This document shows positions 50,060-61,900 of a stretch of 64,000 nucleotides of DNA, piece after piece. The stretch covers positions 14,909,729 through 14,973,728 of the forward strand of contig CM036248.1 of the NCBI GenBank assembly GCA_020698575.1. Reading direction: 5' to 3'. Position numbers and translations under genes: made by a program. This stretch comes from Bostrychus sinensis. Taxonomy: Eukaryota > Chordata > Actinopteri > Gobiiformes > Eleotridae. Position 1 is the first letter of the stretch. Each line of letters starts with the position of its first letter. A model generated the notes under the pieces. The model was not told the origin of the DNA and made no database searches. It saw nothing but the letters and a program-made list of their open reading frames with translations.

Positions 50060-51125
50060 CTCGTGGCTGGATTATCATGTAGTTGTTACATTATTTAATT
50101 AATAATATGCTCATAATGTCTATAAAAGGAGGGGAAAGAAGGTGTGAGTATTTGTGTTATCATTCCTCTAGTGTGGCACTAAAGCAGCACATCCACCCCA
50201 GGCGGGAGAGAGAGAGAGATGCCTGGCATGGTTGGCTCGGTGCCGCGGCCTGCGCTGCCTGCTGCATGCCACTCATTTCTGTGTGAGGCCGAAGCTGTCG
50301 CCACAGGGACAGCTGCTTGTGAGCTGCACAAACCACCATATCCCTGTGCACCATCAATAAGTTGGTGCATAATTGCCTGAGATCAGCATCAGTTTACCCT
50401 CTCACTAAATCACTACCATCGAAATGTGTTTGGGGACTGTGAAACTGACCTGAGACCAGCGCCTGGAAACAAAATGACACCCTGCGGCATTCCTGAGCAG
50501 TGCAACTAGACCCTGTCCCGAGTTAGATGAGCCTGCTTCCAATCAGCACACATCAGGCTGTATATCAGGTCTAATTAGTGGATGTGGGCCTGCAGCACAG
50601 AGCCTGGTGTGAGACATGAGCTTTCCGTGCACCGCCAGCTCTGCCCTGCACGGCACAGCCAGACGTTGTGCTTATAAAGACAGCTTTGCGTGGGACATGA
50701 CGCACAACTTTTATGGACTTGCTATTTCAAATCTTAACAGCACATGTGTCACAGTCTAAATAAGATTCCACAACAATTTGATCAAATACATGAAAGACAG
50801 ATATCTGTGCCGCCGTTGCTGCACTCACGCCGTGGCCCTTGTGCTAAGTGTCTACACTTAACAAAAAACAGAGGACTGCAGAAACGGGATCATGGTGATT
50901 AAAGAGTGGCAAAGTTCAAAAGGTGCAAACCACTTTGAATGGTTAAAATAATCCTACATCATTAACTGTTTTACAATGGTAAGGTACAATAATGAAAAGA
51001 CTCTGCTGAAGTGCTCCCAAAATCTACCTGTGCTTATGTGCTCAATGTTTAGGGGACATGCTGGGGGCAATTGGATTGATCTAAACGACCCATCAGCGAA
51101 ACAGACATAAACCTGTCCAACTTTA
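50060..51125. other. Intergenic, GC-richer unique block
   Basis: From about 50170 to 50700 the sequence is GC-richer than its surroundings, with homeobox-like GTCTAATTAGTG at about 50569. Open frames here match no protein I know. A noncoding conserved element is possible. Confidence 0.35.
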
Positions 51126-51129
51126 GATA

Positions 51130-51425
51130 AATGGTATTCATTAATCATAATAGTCCCAGGGCTGATACAGAGACACAGAGAACAGACAGACAAGCATTCG
51201 CGCTCACATTCATTCATTAGGAACAATTTAGAGTCACATATTTACAGAACAAATGCATGTCTTTGGAACGGTGGGAGGAAGGGAGCACCCGGAGAGAACC
51301 AACAGTAACACAGGGAGGACATGCAGACTCCACCCAGAGAGTTTGTGTGTCGGTCTAAAGTTCAAACCCACAATCTCCTTGCTGGGAGGCGAGAGCACTA
51401 ACTGCTCTGCCACCATGTCCCTCTA
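51130..51425 (-). repeat. Repeat R1, near full, tRNA-like head
   Basis: Minus strand: head GACATGGTGGCAGAGCAGTT with AGTGCTC (A-box-like), B-box-like GGTTTGAACTT, then GAGTCTGCATGTCCTCCC, GGTTCTCTCCGGGTGCTC and CCAAAGACATGCATTTG, ending near AATGAATGAATG. It defines the family. Confidence 0.75.
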
Positions 51426-51499
51426 GGTAAATCAATAATTTGTAATAATGATGAAAAGACATTATTAAACAGGGGTGCTCAGTGCCAAAGGAGTGCTTC

Positions 51500-51650
51500 T
51501 GTCTCTCAACAAGGGGGTTATGGCTTCTAAATTAGCTATAGTTTGGCCATTGCCCAGGATGTACCCAGCCTAAGGCCCGTAGTTGGTGGGATGTGGTCCA
51601 GGCACCTGCGACCCCCAACAAGAATAGGCAGAAGATGAATGAGTGAATCA
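51500..51650 (+). repeat. Repeat R1, 3' end
   Basis: GCCCAGGATGTACCCAGCCT, GCACCTGCGACCCC and GAATGAGTGAATC are the family tail. Confidence 0.6.
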
Positions 51651-51654
51651 TGTT

Positions 51655-53710
51655 GTATAAAGAATAAAATGGAAAAATTCCACTTTTTAAATGATTAATA
51701 AACACATTGAGTAAACCAGGTGAGAGATGGGCTGTAGTCCTGTATTAACCTGCCTCAAACCTATTTAGAAAAGGCTGATCATATTAAATCGGATCCAGAA
51801 TATCTAACGTGACGTGTGATGGGGCAGTGAGATTCTGGAGTAAACCCCTGAATGGCACTAAAGAAACCGCAGTGGCACGAAAGTATGAAAAATGAACTGC
51901 AATCCAACTATGGTGCAAACATTCTCCACCAATCCTCTGCACTTTTGTCAACATTTGGGTGGAGGGCTCAAGCCAAAGTTGTTTTGTTTTTTTTTTTTAA
52001 AGTGCATCAAAGCAAATCTCTGGACAGACACTGGGGCTGAAGAAGTTATGCGACTTTATTGGGAAATTAGGGAAAGTGGTGTGTGCAGCATGTGGCAGTG
52101 GGTGTTTGGTCAGAGCACGGGTGGATTACTGACACTGGAATCCACTCACTGGCCCCAAGAAGGCGTTCTTCACTTGTGTTATGGCTGTTGAAAAACTAAT
52201 CCTTGCTGTAAATCATGATTATTATACATGCACACAGCTAAATTTATCTTGTGAAGGTCAGGCACAAATTCTGACTACGGTTTGGCTACGATTTGACAAA
52301 GTTTTAGCAATCCAAAAACAAACACCCAGACAAACATATAAATCCTTCACACAGCTTCCTGACAATATCCATGCAACATCGTAATCTCAATTTGCATGCC
52401 CCAAATCATGACAGAAAATACAGGTATTTTAGGTACGCTGAAATTGTTTTATTATTTTTAACACAGTAATTGCAAGGCGAATGGTCTTAATTGTAACGCC
52501 AACCTCTGGAATAAACAAGGCTGAAAAATGAAAGTGGTGATTATGGTTTCCCCTGAGCCTGATGTGGGATTTGTGAAGCTGCTGCCAACTGCGTTTTCAT
52601 GTCACTGTTTCGACTCCTTGCCCAATATAGACACACTGAATCACTCATCACAACACATTCCTTAATGCAGGACAGTCCGTGGGCCCCGTCCAGAGTGGGA
52701 GGAGATGTTCTACTACCCCCCCCCCCCCCCCCAGCCCCCCACCCCTTACTCTCAACTAATGGAACGTTCCATATGGTGTACCCTCGCTCTGTCCTGATGG
52801 ATAGTGGAAAATCTCGATTTGACAAATAACATATATCAGTAACTTCTTTCCCCCCCAAGGAAATAGTTAAATAGTTGCAGTTTCACCAGAAAAATGCACA
52901 AATGTCATTATAACATACAGGAAGGATTTAAGGGCTTCAGTTAAAATAATGCTTAATGTCGGTGATGTGATTTACTGTTGGTGCCAGGGCTCTGCATGAG
53001 GTGAAAGCCAGACGTCTGAGGCATCTGGTCCTCCTGATGTACATTTAACTAGAGATGGTTTTTATATGCACAACAATAAGCAATGAAGATGTTTTACCAG
53101 TGTTGAAGGGAGTTTTTCTACATCTTGCTTTTATTTGCCCTGATGAGACTTGAGATTACTGTACATGAAATATGGTTTGATTTCAAAATAATGCTTTCTA
53201 ATACAGGGAAAAAGCAGCAGATAGACCAGAAAGAAGTACTTAAAATATGTCTTTAAGTAAACGACTGTTACTGTAAAATGATATTACTTAAGTAGGAGTA
53301 AAATTACTTGCAGTAGAAAGTACTTGTCTGCTACTACCACTACTGCTCTTTTTACTACTACTGCTGCTGCTGCACAATTGAAATTTGCATGATCTCCATA
53401 GTCCAGAGAGGACTAGAGGGGGCCAGGAAGGAAGTCCATGCAAGATGTTTGTGATGACCATGAGTTCAACAGTCCCAACTGTTTGTCCACAAAACTCAAC
53501 TTCAACTTTTTAATTGTTCGGGGCAAGTGTTTTCAAAAAGGATAAAATATGTAAAGGTAAGGTAGGGTATACTTTACCTTACTTTGTCCCTGTTGATAAA
53601 TTTGTTCTCTGCATTGGAGCAACCTTTCAGGAGCAGAAGGCGACCACAGAGCATCACCCTTTTATAGATATTAGTCCAAGACCTTACCTAGTTGGAGGAT
53701 TAGCCTTTTA
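51655..53710. other. Intergenic, C-run and GC-richer patch
   Basis: A run of 17 C at 52716-52732 followed by AG and more C. A unique patch at 52560-52700 has no recognised coding. Several CTACTACTACTG-like triplets lie at about 53330-53370. Confidence 0.4.
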
Positions 53711-53714
53711 TGCA

Positions 53715-53852
53715 TAATTTAGGTTGATGGGGGAAACCGGAGTACTCAGAGAAAACCCACCCAGAAAGGCCACACGGTCCAGGAGCCGAACCTAGGACCT
53801 TCTTGCTGTGGGGCTATAATGCTAAACACTTTGCAGCTGAGTCACCATTTGG
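53715..53852 (-). repeat. Repeat R1 head fragment
   Basis: Minus strand: TGGTGACTCAGCTGCAAAG, CAAGAAGGTCCTAGGTTCGG, then GGGTTTTCTCTGAGTACTCC and GGTTTCCCCC, the R1 head and first block. Confidence 0.65.
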
Positions 53853-53859
53853 GTACCTT

Positions 53860-56245
53860 GAAACTTGCTTTATAAATCAAAGCATTATCATGTTATTATA
53901 ATTATTACACTGATGCAAACTCACATACATATATATATACAGTATGTTATGTCTAAGATAGTATTGTAGTTGTTTGAGTATGTGGTGATCTCTGCGTTTG
54001 TCTTTTTTGGGGGAATTATCAGGCTGTGAAGCTATACATACCATGAATATGAATTTTGAGGCTTTTATTTTTCCAAGAATATGGTTAGAGAGAGGATCAT
54101 ACAAACTAGCTGTTGTAATAGCTCCCACACATGATACTAGATGAAGTTTGAATGTAGCTTTACTTTGAAGTATTTATTTTTGTTAAATCATGGCATGACA
54201 TATAGCACTTAAACACTTTGCTACTGATGTTATTGAGACAGACTGTCAATGTTTAGCTGTATTGTAAAAGATAAGCCCTAAACCACTCAGAGTTCATGCT
54301 AAAACACTACCTTACCTGACCTCAGCCAATTAAATAAAAAACAACATCTGAAAAACCATAAAATAAATAGGCCAGCATATAAAGCCATCAATCAGGGAGG
54401 CCTAGTTGGATCATAGACGTTTTTCATAAGAGCAAAACATAGTGCCTGTTGTAAACTTTGCTCCCAATCTTTCAGTTGTGGAGCATTGTAGGGCAGAGGT
54501 GAGGGTGTGACCTCTCTCTGCATACAGTTGGTTCTTGCAGTGTTCGTCTGGCGTTGGCTGGTCAGTCTCACTGTGGCCATGTTGCTGCTGAGCCAGTGTT
54601 ATGCTTGGCCGCACAGAGGAACAAGTAAAGTCCTGGCTGCAAAACAAGCAACCTTCAAACTCACAGACACACAATGTCCTAAGCGCCCCAGGGCTGTCAC
54701 ACTGAGGTGCAATGATTTAAGGCTCTAATTAGGTTTTAATGTGGCATCTGTCAAAAGGCAGGACACCCTTCCATAAACACAAAACAACCACAGGGACAGG
54801 AATAAAACCACATTAAATCTATAGATGTCTATTTATGAGATGCTTTTAATGATTAGCAATCTACTATATAATGTATACTATAATACTATAGTGCTGTACT
54901 TGTCATCACTATCATTTCTGCTGAAATGTAGTTATTCAAGGGCTAAGAATGCTCACCTCCTAGGCTTGGTCTCCTAAATATAAGCTGTGAAAAACATAAT
55001 TTTATTATTAATGAACTTGTCAGACCGTATTGGCTTTGATATTTAAGTTCCCAGTAGTTATTAACAATAAATATTCAATGGAAACGCTGCTTTGGAAAAT
55101 CTCCGAATAGCTGGTGGCGGCTTATCTGCCACAGCAGGGAGCTACCTTGAGTGACCCTCTGATAGTTTTTCTTCCTCTGTATCCCAGCCTCACTCAGAGT
55201 ACACACTTGCCTGTGCATGTGCCGGCTCACAGTGATTCAAAAACTAATATCAATGCTTCGCTTTATTTTTCTAGACTTGACCTGAAGCTGAGGACAAGGT
55301 TTTACCTGAGGAGAAACTTTGAATGAGGAGAACGCAATGTATTTTTAGAACAAAGACACTAAGCAAACTAAGCAAACAGTCACCATTCTTCTGATTTATA
55401 ACAAACTCTGAACATAATGAGGAAAAAAAATACTTTTCCAGGTTTTCAAATGTATGACCAAGAAAAAAAACAAAAAACAAAAAACAAAAAACTGTAGGAG
55501 TTGTAGACAAATAGCTGGTCAGTGATTGGATGAACTAACTGCGAGTAAACACCCGTTTTATCCAATCAGATGAAGGCCATGTTGTTTATTTTTGTAACAG
55601 TAAAACTGTTGCTTCATTAACAAATCTAAAACATGCTCATTACTTCCACTACTACTGCTAATGCTGCCAAATCATTAATGTAACAACTGCGCTTCAAATG
55701 CAAATGCATTGCCCTGAGCAGGACCAGATGGATTTAAGTGAGCCTGTGAATATACGCCTGTATGGTTTCTTTTTAATGTTTTCTTTTTTTAGCATCTATG
55801 TTTTTGTCAGTGTTTAGGCTATAGCTCTGCATTACTGTTTTGGCAACACAAAATAATAAAAAAATGTAGAGAAAGTTAGCCAAAATGACTGAGCCACCGA
55901 CTTTTAATGAGGAAAGACTGAACTACATAAGCCAAGAAGCAGGAGAGTATCTACCTCACTCCACCCCATGCCATTTATTTATTTTTTTTAAATGAAATGC
56001 TGTGAACACTGGTCATTATTTTTACCCATTAGCCTTATTCCTTATCTAGTCTTCCTGGAACGCAGCGTGAGGTCTGCTTGGTGCAAATGAAGGACACATC
56101 ACCAATTTGAGAGACACAGCTGGCTAACTGCACCTCCGGTCTTCTAAGGCAAGTGTAAGATACATCTGGACATGGCTCAATGCCATATACTGGCCAGAGG
56201 ATAACCTAATTTGCACAAGACTACAAAACACTCACATCAACCAAA
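53860..56245. other. Intergenic, possible conserved patch
   Basis: The block at about 54470-54760 ends with ATGATTTAAGG and CTCTAATTAGGTTTTAATG (homeobox-type sites). Its plus strand is open for 73 codons (54507-54728) with a hydrophobic N-terminus. No known protein recognised. An (A)n(AAC) tract lies at 55463-55491. Confidence 0.35.
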
Positions 56246-56247
56246 TA

Positions 56248-57770
56248 CAGTGGCCACAAAAAGTATGTGAACCCTTTGGAAATACTTGAATTTTTGCATG
56301 ATTTGGTCATAAAATGTGATCTGATCTTCATCAACAATAGACAAACACAGTCTGCTTAAACTAATCTTCACAGTGCAGGATGGAAAAAGTATGTGAACCT
56401 TTGGATTTAATAAATGGTTGACCCTCCTTTGGCAGCAATAACCTCAACCAGGGAAGATCAGACCTGCACAGTGCTCAGGAGGAATTTTGGACCATTCCTC
56501 ATTACAAAACTGTTTAAGTTCAACAATGTCTGGTGTGAATCGCTCTTCTGAGGTCATGCCACAGCATCTCAATTGGGTTGAGGTCAGGACTCTGAGTGGG
56601 CCACTCCAGAAGGCGTATTTTCTTCTGTTAAAACCATTCTGTTGTTGATTTGCTTCTATGTTTTGGGTCATTGTTCTGTTGCATCACTCATCCTCTGTTG
56701 AGCTTCAGCTGGTGGACAGATGGTCTTACGTTTTCCTGCAAAATGTTTTGATAAACTTGGGAATTAATTTAGCTATAGATGATAGCAATTTGTCCAGGCC
56801 TTGAGGCAGCCAAACAGCCCCAAACCATGATGCCCCCTCCACCGTACTTCACAGCGAAGATGAGGTTTTGATGTTGGTGTGCTGTGCCTTTTTTTTCTCC
56901 ACACATAGCATTGTGTGTTCCTTCCAATTAAGTCAACTTTGGTTTCATCTGTCCACAGAATATTTTGCCAGTAGTGCTGTGGAACATCCAGGTGCTCTTT
57001 TGCAAACTTTAAACATACAGCAATGTATTTATTTATTTTTTTTTTTTTTTGGACAGTTGGCTTCATCAGTGGTGTCCTCTCATGAAGTCCATTCAAGTTG
57101 AATGTTTTACCCATTGTAGATTTGTCAACAAAGATGTTAGCTTGTGCCAGAGATTTCTTTAAGTATTTAGCTGACTCTAGGATTCTTCTTCACCTCATCA
57201 AGCATTCTGTGCTGTGCTCTTGCAGTCATTTTCACAGGACGGCCATTCCTAGGCAGCATAGCAACAGTGCTGAACCTTCTCCATTTATAGACAGTCTGGC
57301 GTACCGTTGACTCATGAACTTTTGTAACCCTTTCCAGCTTTATGCAAGTCAACAATTCTTATTTGTGGGTCTTCTGAGAGCTCTTTTGTGCAAGGCATGG
57401 CTCACATCAAGCAATGCTTCAGAATAGCAAACTCAAAGCTGGGGTGTATTTTTTATTGGGCAGGGCCACTTTAACCCACTCCTCCAATCTTCTCACATTG
57501 ATTGGACTCCAGGTTGACTGACACCTAACTTCAATTAGCTCTTGAAGAAGACATTAACCTAGGGGTTCAGACTTTTTCCATCCTGCAGTGTGAATGTTTA
57601 CATACATGTTCAATTAACACATGAAAATATATATTTTTTGCAGCATTAGTTTAAGCAGACTGTGTTTGTCTATTTTTGAGACTTAGATGAAGATCAGATT
57701 ACATTTTTGAACCAAATCATACAGAAATCCAAATAATTTGAAAGACTTCACATACTTTTTGTGGCATTTG
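56248..57770 (-). mobile_element. Second Tc1-type DNA transposon, decayed
   Basis: Left end CAGTGGCCACAAAAAGTATG. Right end reverse complemented CAAATGCCACAAAAAGTATG. TA dinucleotides flank both sides (56246-56247 and 57771-57772). A second, subterminal inverted pair (GATCTGATCTTCATC and GAAGATCAGATTAC) is present. At about 1.52 kb it is close to full Tc1 length. It belongs to a different family from the element at position 4 and is more diverged at its ends. Confidence 0.92.
56444..57355 (-). pseudogene. Tc1 transposase, frameshifted
   Basis: Minus-strand transposase in pieces. The N-terminal segment (57355-57167) keeps the second DNA-binding helix region (TVRQTVYKWRRFSTVAMLPR) and GRPVKM. 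A middle segment (57114-56773) keeps the first catalytic Asp in NILWTDETKV and YVWRKK. A third reads NNDPKH at about 56670-56685, where the usual catalytic QDND reads QNND, so the second Asp appears replaced by Asn. SPDLNPIEMLW-type sequence and EEWSKIPPEHC close the C-terminus (56671-56444) in another frame. Several frameshifts and the lost Asp make it inactive. Confidence 0.88.
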
Positions 57771-57774
57771 TACA

Positions 57775-58330
57775 TAAACAGAACTTATTATATGCATATA
57801 GACTGTATATCCGTACACTGCAGATTAACTTGTGAGGCTACACAAGCGACATCTCACTCACAAATTTCCATTAGACAAAAGTATTTTGACAGCAGACATG
57901 TCACTTTGGTTTCTCAGACTGTCTCTGTTGTCACTTGAGGATTGTAAACATGGTTCAGATCCCAGAATGATGAGAGCTTGTCACACACTGTAGCAGACAA
58001 GGCCTCTCACTGGATCTTATGTGTTTTAAAGACCTTCAAAACTGCTCAAAGATATAAAATATGCACAAACAAATTCCTCTTACTGTTATAATTATGCTGA
58101 TTGGCACATCACATAAAACTAAAGGGCAATTTACCATTTCTCAGATTCACTGCACATAATAGATAATGCAAGACATTTGCATCTACTTACTTGTTTGGCG
58201 CTGCTTTCACTTCTGAATAAATGTCGTCATTTTGTTGTTATGCAAAAGATTTTTGAGGCAATAATTTAATAAAATCTTAAATCAATACTTACAGCAGGAT
58301 TAGGATATCAGACATCAATCAGAACATCAG
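57775..58330. other. Intergenic, nothing recognised
   Basis: AT-rich sequence without a supported feature. Confidence 0.4.
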
Positions 58331-58334
58331 AGCT

Positions 58335-58540
58335 GAAGGTTGACGGTGCAATCTCCCCTACCGGCATTGCATACTACTGTTATGTCCTTGGGCAAGACAC
58401 TTTACCCAACCTGCCTATGTATAATGTATGAATGTGTTTGGTAGTGGTTGGAGAGGCCATAGGCGCAGATTAAGCTGCCTCTCTTCCATCAGTCTGCGTT
58501 AGCACAGCGATGGCTGTAAAGCACAATATAAATCTATAAT
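58335..58540 (+). repeat. Repeat R3 lacking its head
   Basis: AGGTTGACGGTGCAATCTCC, CCTTGGGCAAGACACTTTAC, GGCCATAGGCGCAGATTAAG and TGGCTGTAAAGCACAATATA match the 47009 copy in order. Confidence 0.65.
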
Positions 58541-58572
58541 AATAATAATAATTATTATAATAATAATAATCT
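58537..58572. repeat. (AAT)n tract at the R3 tail
   Basis: About ten AAT/ATT units directly following the R3 3' end. Confidence 0.85.
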
Positions 58573-58604
58573 GCTACTACTATAATACTTTGGGCCTTAG
58601 GTGG

Positions 58605-58876
58605 ACTGGGGCAAGCTTGTAGCAGGACACAGAGACACACAACCATTCACTCTCATATTTATTCACTAGGGGCAATTATAGAGTCACCAATTCACCAAAC
58701 ACATGCATGTCTTTGGATGGTGGGAGGACGCCGAAGTACCAGGAGAGAACCCACGGTAACACGGGGAGGACATGCAGACTCCACCCAGAGAGTTTGTGAG
58801 TTGGCTGGCCTGAGGAGCAAACCGTCAACCTCCTTGATGGGAGGCAAGAGCACTAACTGCTCTGCCACCATGCCTA

Positions 58877-58877
<1 letters not shown>
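58605..58877 (-). repeat. Repeat R1, near full, tRNA-like head
   Basis: Minus strand: GGCATGGTGGCAGAGCAGTT, TCAAGGAGGTTGACGGTTTG, GAGTCTGCATGTCCTCCCCG, GGGTTCTCTCCTGGTACTTC and CAAAGACATGCATG. It closely resembles the 51130 copy. Confidence 0.75.

Positions 58878-58933
<56 letters not shown>
58878..58933. repeat. (ATT)n microsatellite
   Basis: About 18 ATT units starting immediately at the head end of the R1 element. Confidence 0.97.
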
Positions 58934-58934
58934 G

Positions 58935-61900
58935 TACAGAGGAAAGATAGTGAAAATATTGGTCAGATGTTAGAGCTGTCAGGTAGGAGTCCTGGAGTAA
59001 GACAAGGAGGAGATTGCTGTGGAAACCCCTAGAGCTGAAAGGAAATTACTCAGTACTCAGAGCGGATAATACCATTGTCACTGATATCGTCCAACTGTGT
59101 TTAATTTGAAAAAACTGTATGAGGCATTGATTCATCTTCCTGAATCTCAGCAGGCTGTCACAGAGCTTCATATACTTTATCTCACCAATCGACTGTTTAG
59201 GTTACACCCTGACTTTATGGCACACAAGATAGTGCTTACTGTGCTCTCAGATATCATTGTCTCTAAAGAGTCATAAAATTTAACACAGCCTCCCAAATCT
59301 AATGCAATTGCTATATGATTGTACCTAAGGGAAATACTATAATCACATTTATATTTGACATTTACCATACAGCATACCATATCCAGCATTATTTTTGTGC
59401 TGGAGACATTATTATTTCCACTATGTAAATAACAATGATATTTCTTCAGGCCTGGACTGTGTAATGTTAACAATTTCACACTATATCATTCCCTTACTCC
59501 CTATGTTTGTATTAGGTTACACTAACTAGCTGTACCAGACTATTATTAAACTCATACACTCACTTGCCAAAGCATATGATATCCATTCACAAACCCCCCT
59601 GTATTGTCTGTCCTTTGGGTTGACAGCAGGCGAAAATGAAGCTGAAAATGAAATATCTGACAAAGGCTGCTGTCAGTGCAGTACTGGGAGCTCATACTCA
59701 GGTATCAAGCAGTGAATAGAGTGATGTAATCTTGGTTAAACAGAAAACTGTTGGTGTCCATACTTTTGATGACACTAACGTGGCAAAGCCAGATGGTCAG
59801 CTCCACACAGAGTGCTCCACAGTGCCCCCATGTGGGAGGGCTCCTTTTGACGGCATTTACAAAAGGGGGGAATGATTTGTGGTAATTTGATGAAGCCCCA
59901 GCTGATGCCCACCTACCATGAGAGTGCTTGTTGCTGTCAGCAAAACAAAAATCCACCCACTCATGACAAAACTGCTACGCCATTGGGCAAACCACCAGCG
60001 GTGGAGACTGGAACAGACAATTTTGAGCCAGACAAGACAGATTTTTGTGTGTTTGGGAACTCACAAGTCTTGCAAGAATCAAGCTTGCAGGGCAAAGTAA
60101 AATGCACACATTTTTAATTCAGAAAGCTTTATTGTAATGTATCTCTGACCAGGCAACAAAATTGTGTGAAACATAATTGTGCGTCTATCTGCTCTGCTTT
60201 TAGTTTATTCATGCTATTGTCAAACCCATATGTCTCATAGAGTTTGTATACTGTTTTCTAAAACCTTTACACAGTGCATCATCAAAGAGTAGCTCACTCA
60301 TTGTAACATGAAATAGTATCTGCAAAGCGCCCAGGGCCAGACCTCCTGTGATAGTCCATCCTAGTGCCTTTAAAAAAGATTGAATCGGGTTTTATCAGAG
60401 AGTGCAGACTATTTTGGTGTGTGTTTTTGTTTACCGCTTTAATAGGGCCCAGATTCTTGGTTCAGGACACCCATTAAACCTTAGTCAAGCACGCAGCCTT
60501 TCAACTAAAGAAAAAGCAGCATATAAGCCCACAGGTGAACTTAACACTTAAAGAAACAGAGACAATTGTGGCTCAGTTTATTAAAAACTCTTTATTCATT
60601 GTGGAGGAACTATTCATTTTTCTATAAAGTTAGTGTTGATTTAGTTATTACTTATTCCATGTTTTTAGAATATTTTCAGAGAAATTAGTTTATGTCATTC
60701 TTGTGTCTGTATTCATTCTGTGTCTGTAGGGTTGGCTTGGGCCATGAGCACCATCTTATAAATGTAGGAGGCACAGGTAGACCAGCACGCATCTGGGTGG
60801 ACATATGGAGAGGAAATAAGTAGGCCTAATGTTGGATCCTTGGCTGCAAAAACCTCGAACCTGGTGATCCTGAGTGACTGAGTTGTTTGATCTAAGTTTA
60901 GTTACGTTTGAGTTTGTTTTCTTTGACAAATAGTCACTACCCTGATTCATTAAAGTTAAGGAACCATTTAGCTTTGCTCCATCAGGACCACTTCAATGAC
61001 CCAGAGAAAGCAGGCGTAACTAAAAATAAAGCATTCGAAAAGGCCAATAATAACCTCGGCCTGGGAGGAAGGAGTGAATTGCTGCAGTGATAAGCCACCA
61101 TTCCTGCACATGCCGCTGGATCGGGACGCGGTGGGGGCACGAAAATTGGTCCCAGCTGTGTGGACCTCTGAGTGTGCCTCTGCGGACAGAAGACAGCGTC
61201 CAAGTATGTGGATTAATCATTTACTCATATAACACAGCCACGCTGCAAACCTCAGGCACTCACACCACTCATCTCCATTCATCTGCGGCATGTGTGTACA
61301 GACAAGACGCATCATCCAGTTTATTAAAGGTGAATAATGAAAAACAATCTCACAAAATCAAATCTGTTTTTGTATCAAGACTGTGAGAGGTAAAGGTATA
61401 GGTAGAGTTGGATGAAGTTCTCAAAACCTGTACTCAAGTAAAACTACTGTTTCTTCAAAATAAGTAGAAGGTGAAGTACCGGCATAAGGCATTGGTTTTG
61501 TATGGGCAAGAAGCACACTGTCTTTGGTCAGGGACAGCTAGAGCTGCAGAAAATGAAAGATTGCATCCAATTCCATTCAAGAAATGAATAAGAAATTTTG
61601 CTTGTCTATTGGACAGAACAGGGACAAGAGTCCACTCCCTTCCTTTCTGTTTTATACAAGGACTTTCATAATTGATATTCTGCACATCAGTGTCTGTTGT
61701 TATAAGCAGGGATGCTCCTTGCCATGTGGGTACTTTAAGCAGAACTGCTTTGTGATGCACCCAAAAACATACCATTTTCCAGTTCACTTGAGGCCATATT
61801 CATAGCCACTCATGTGAGCAGCGGTGCTGATCATAAGGATAAGCAGTAGAAAATAATATGAATATAATTATATAATATAAAAACAAAAAATAAAAAAAAA

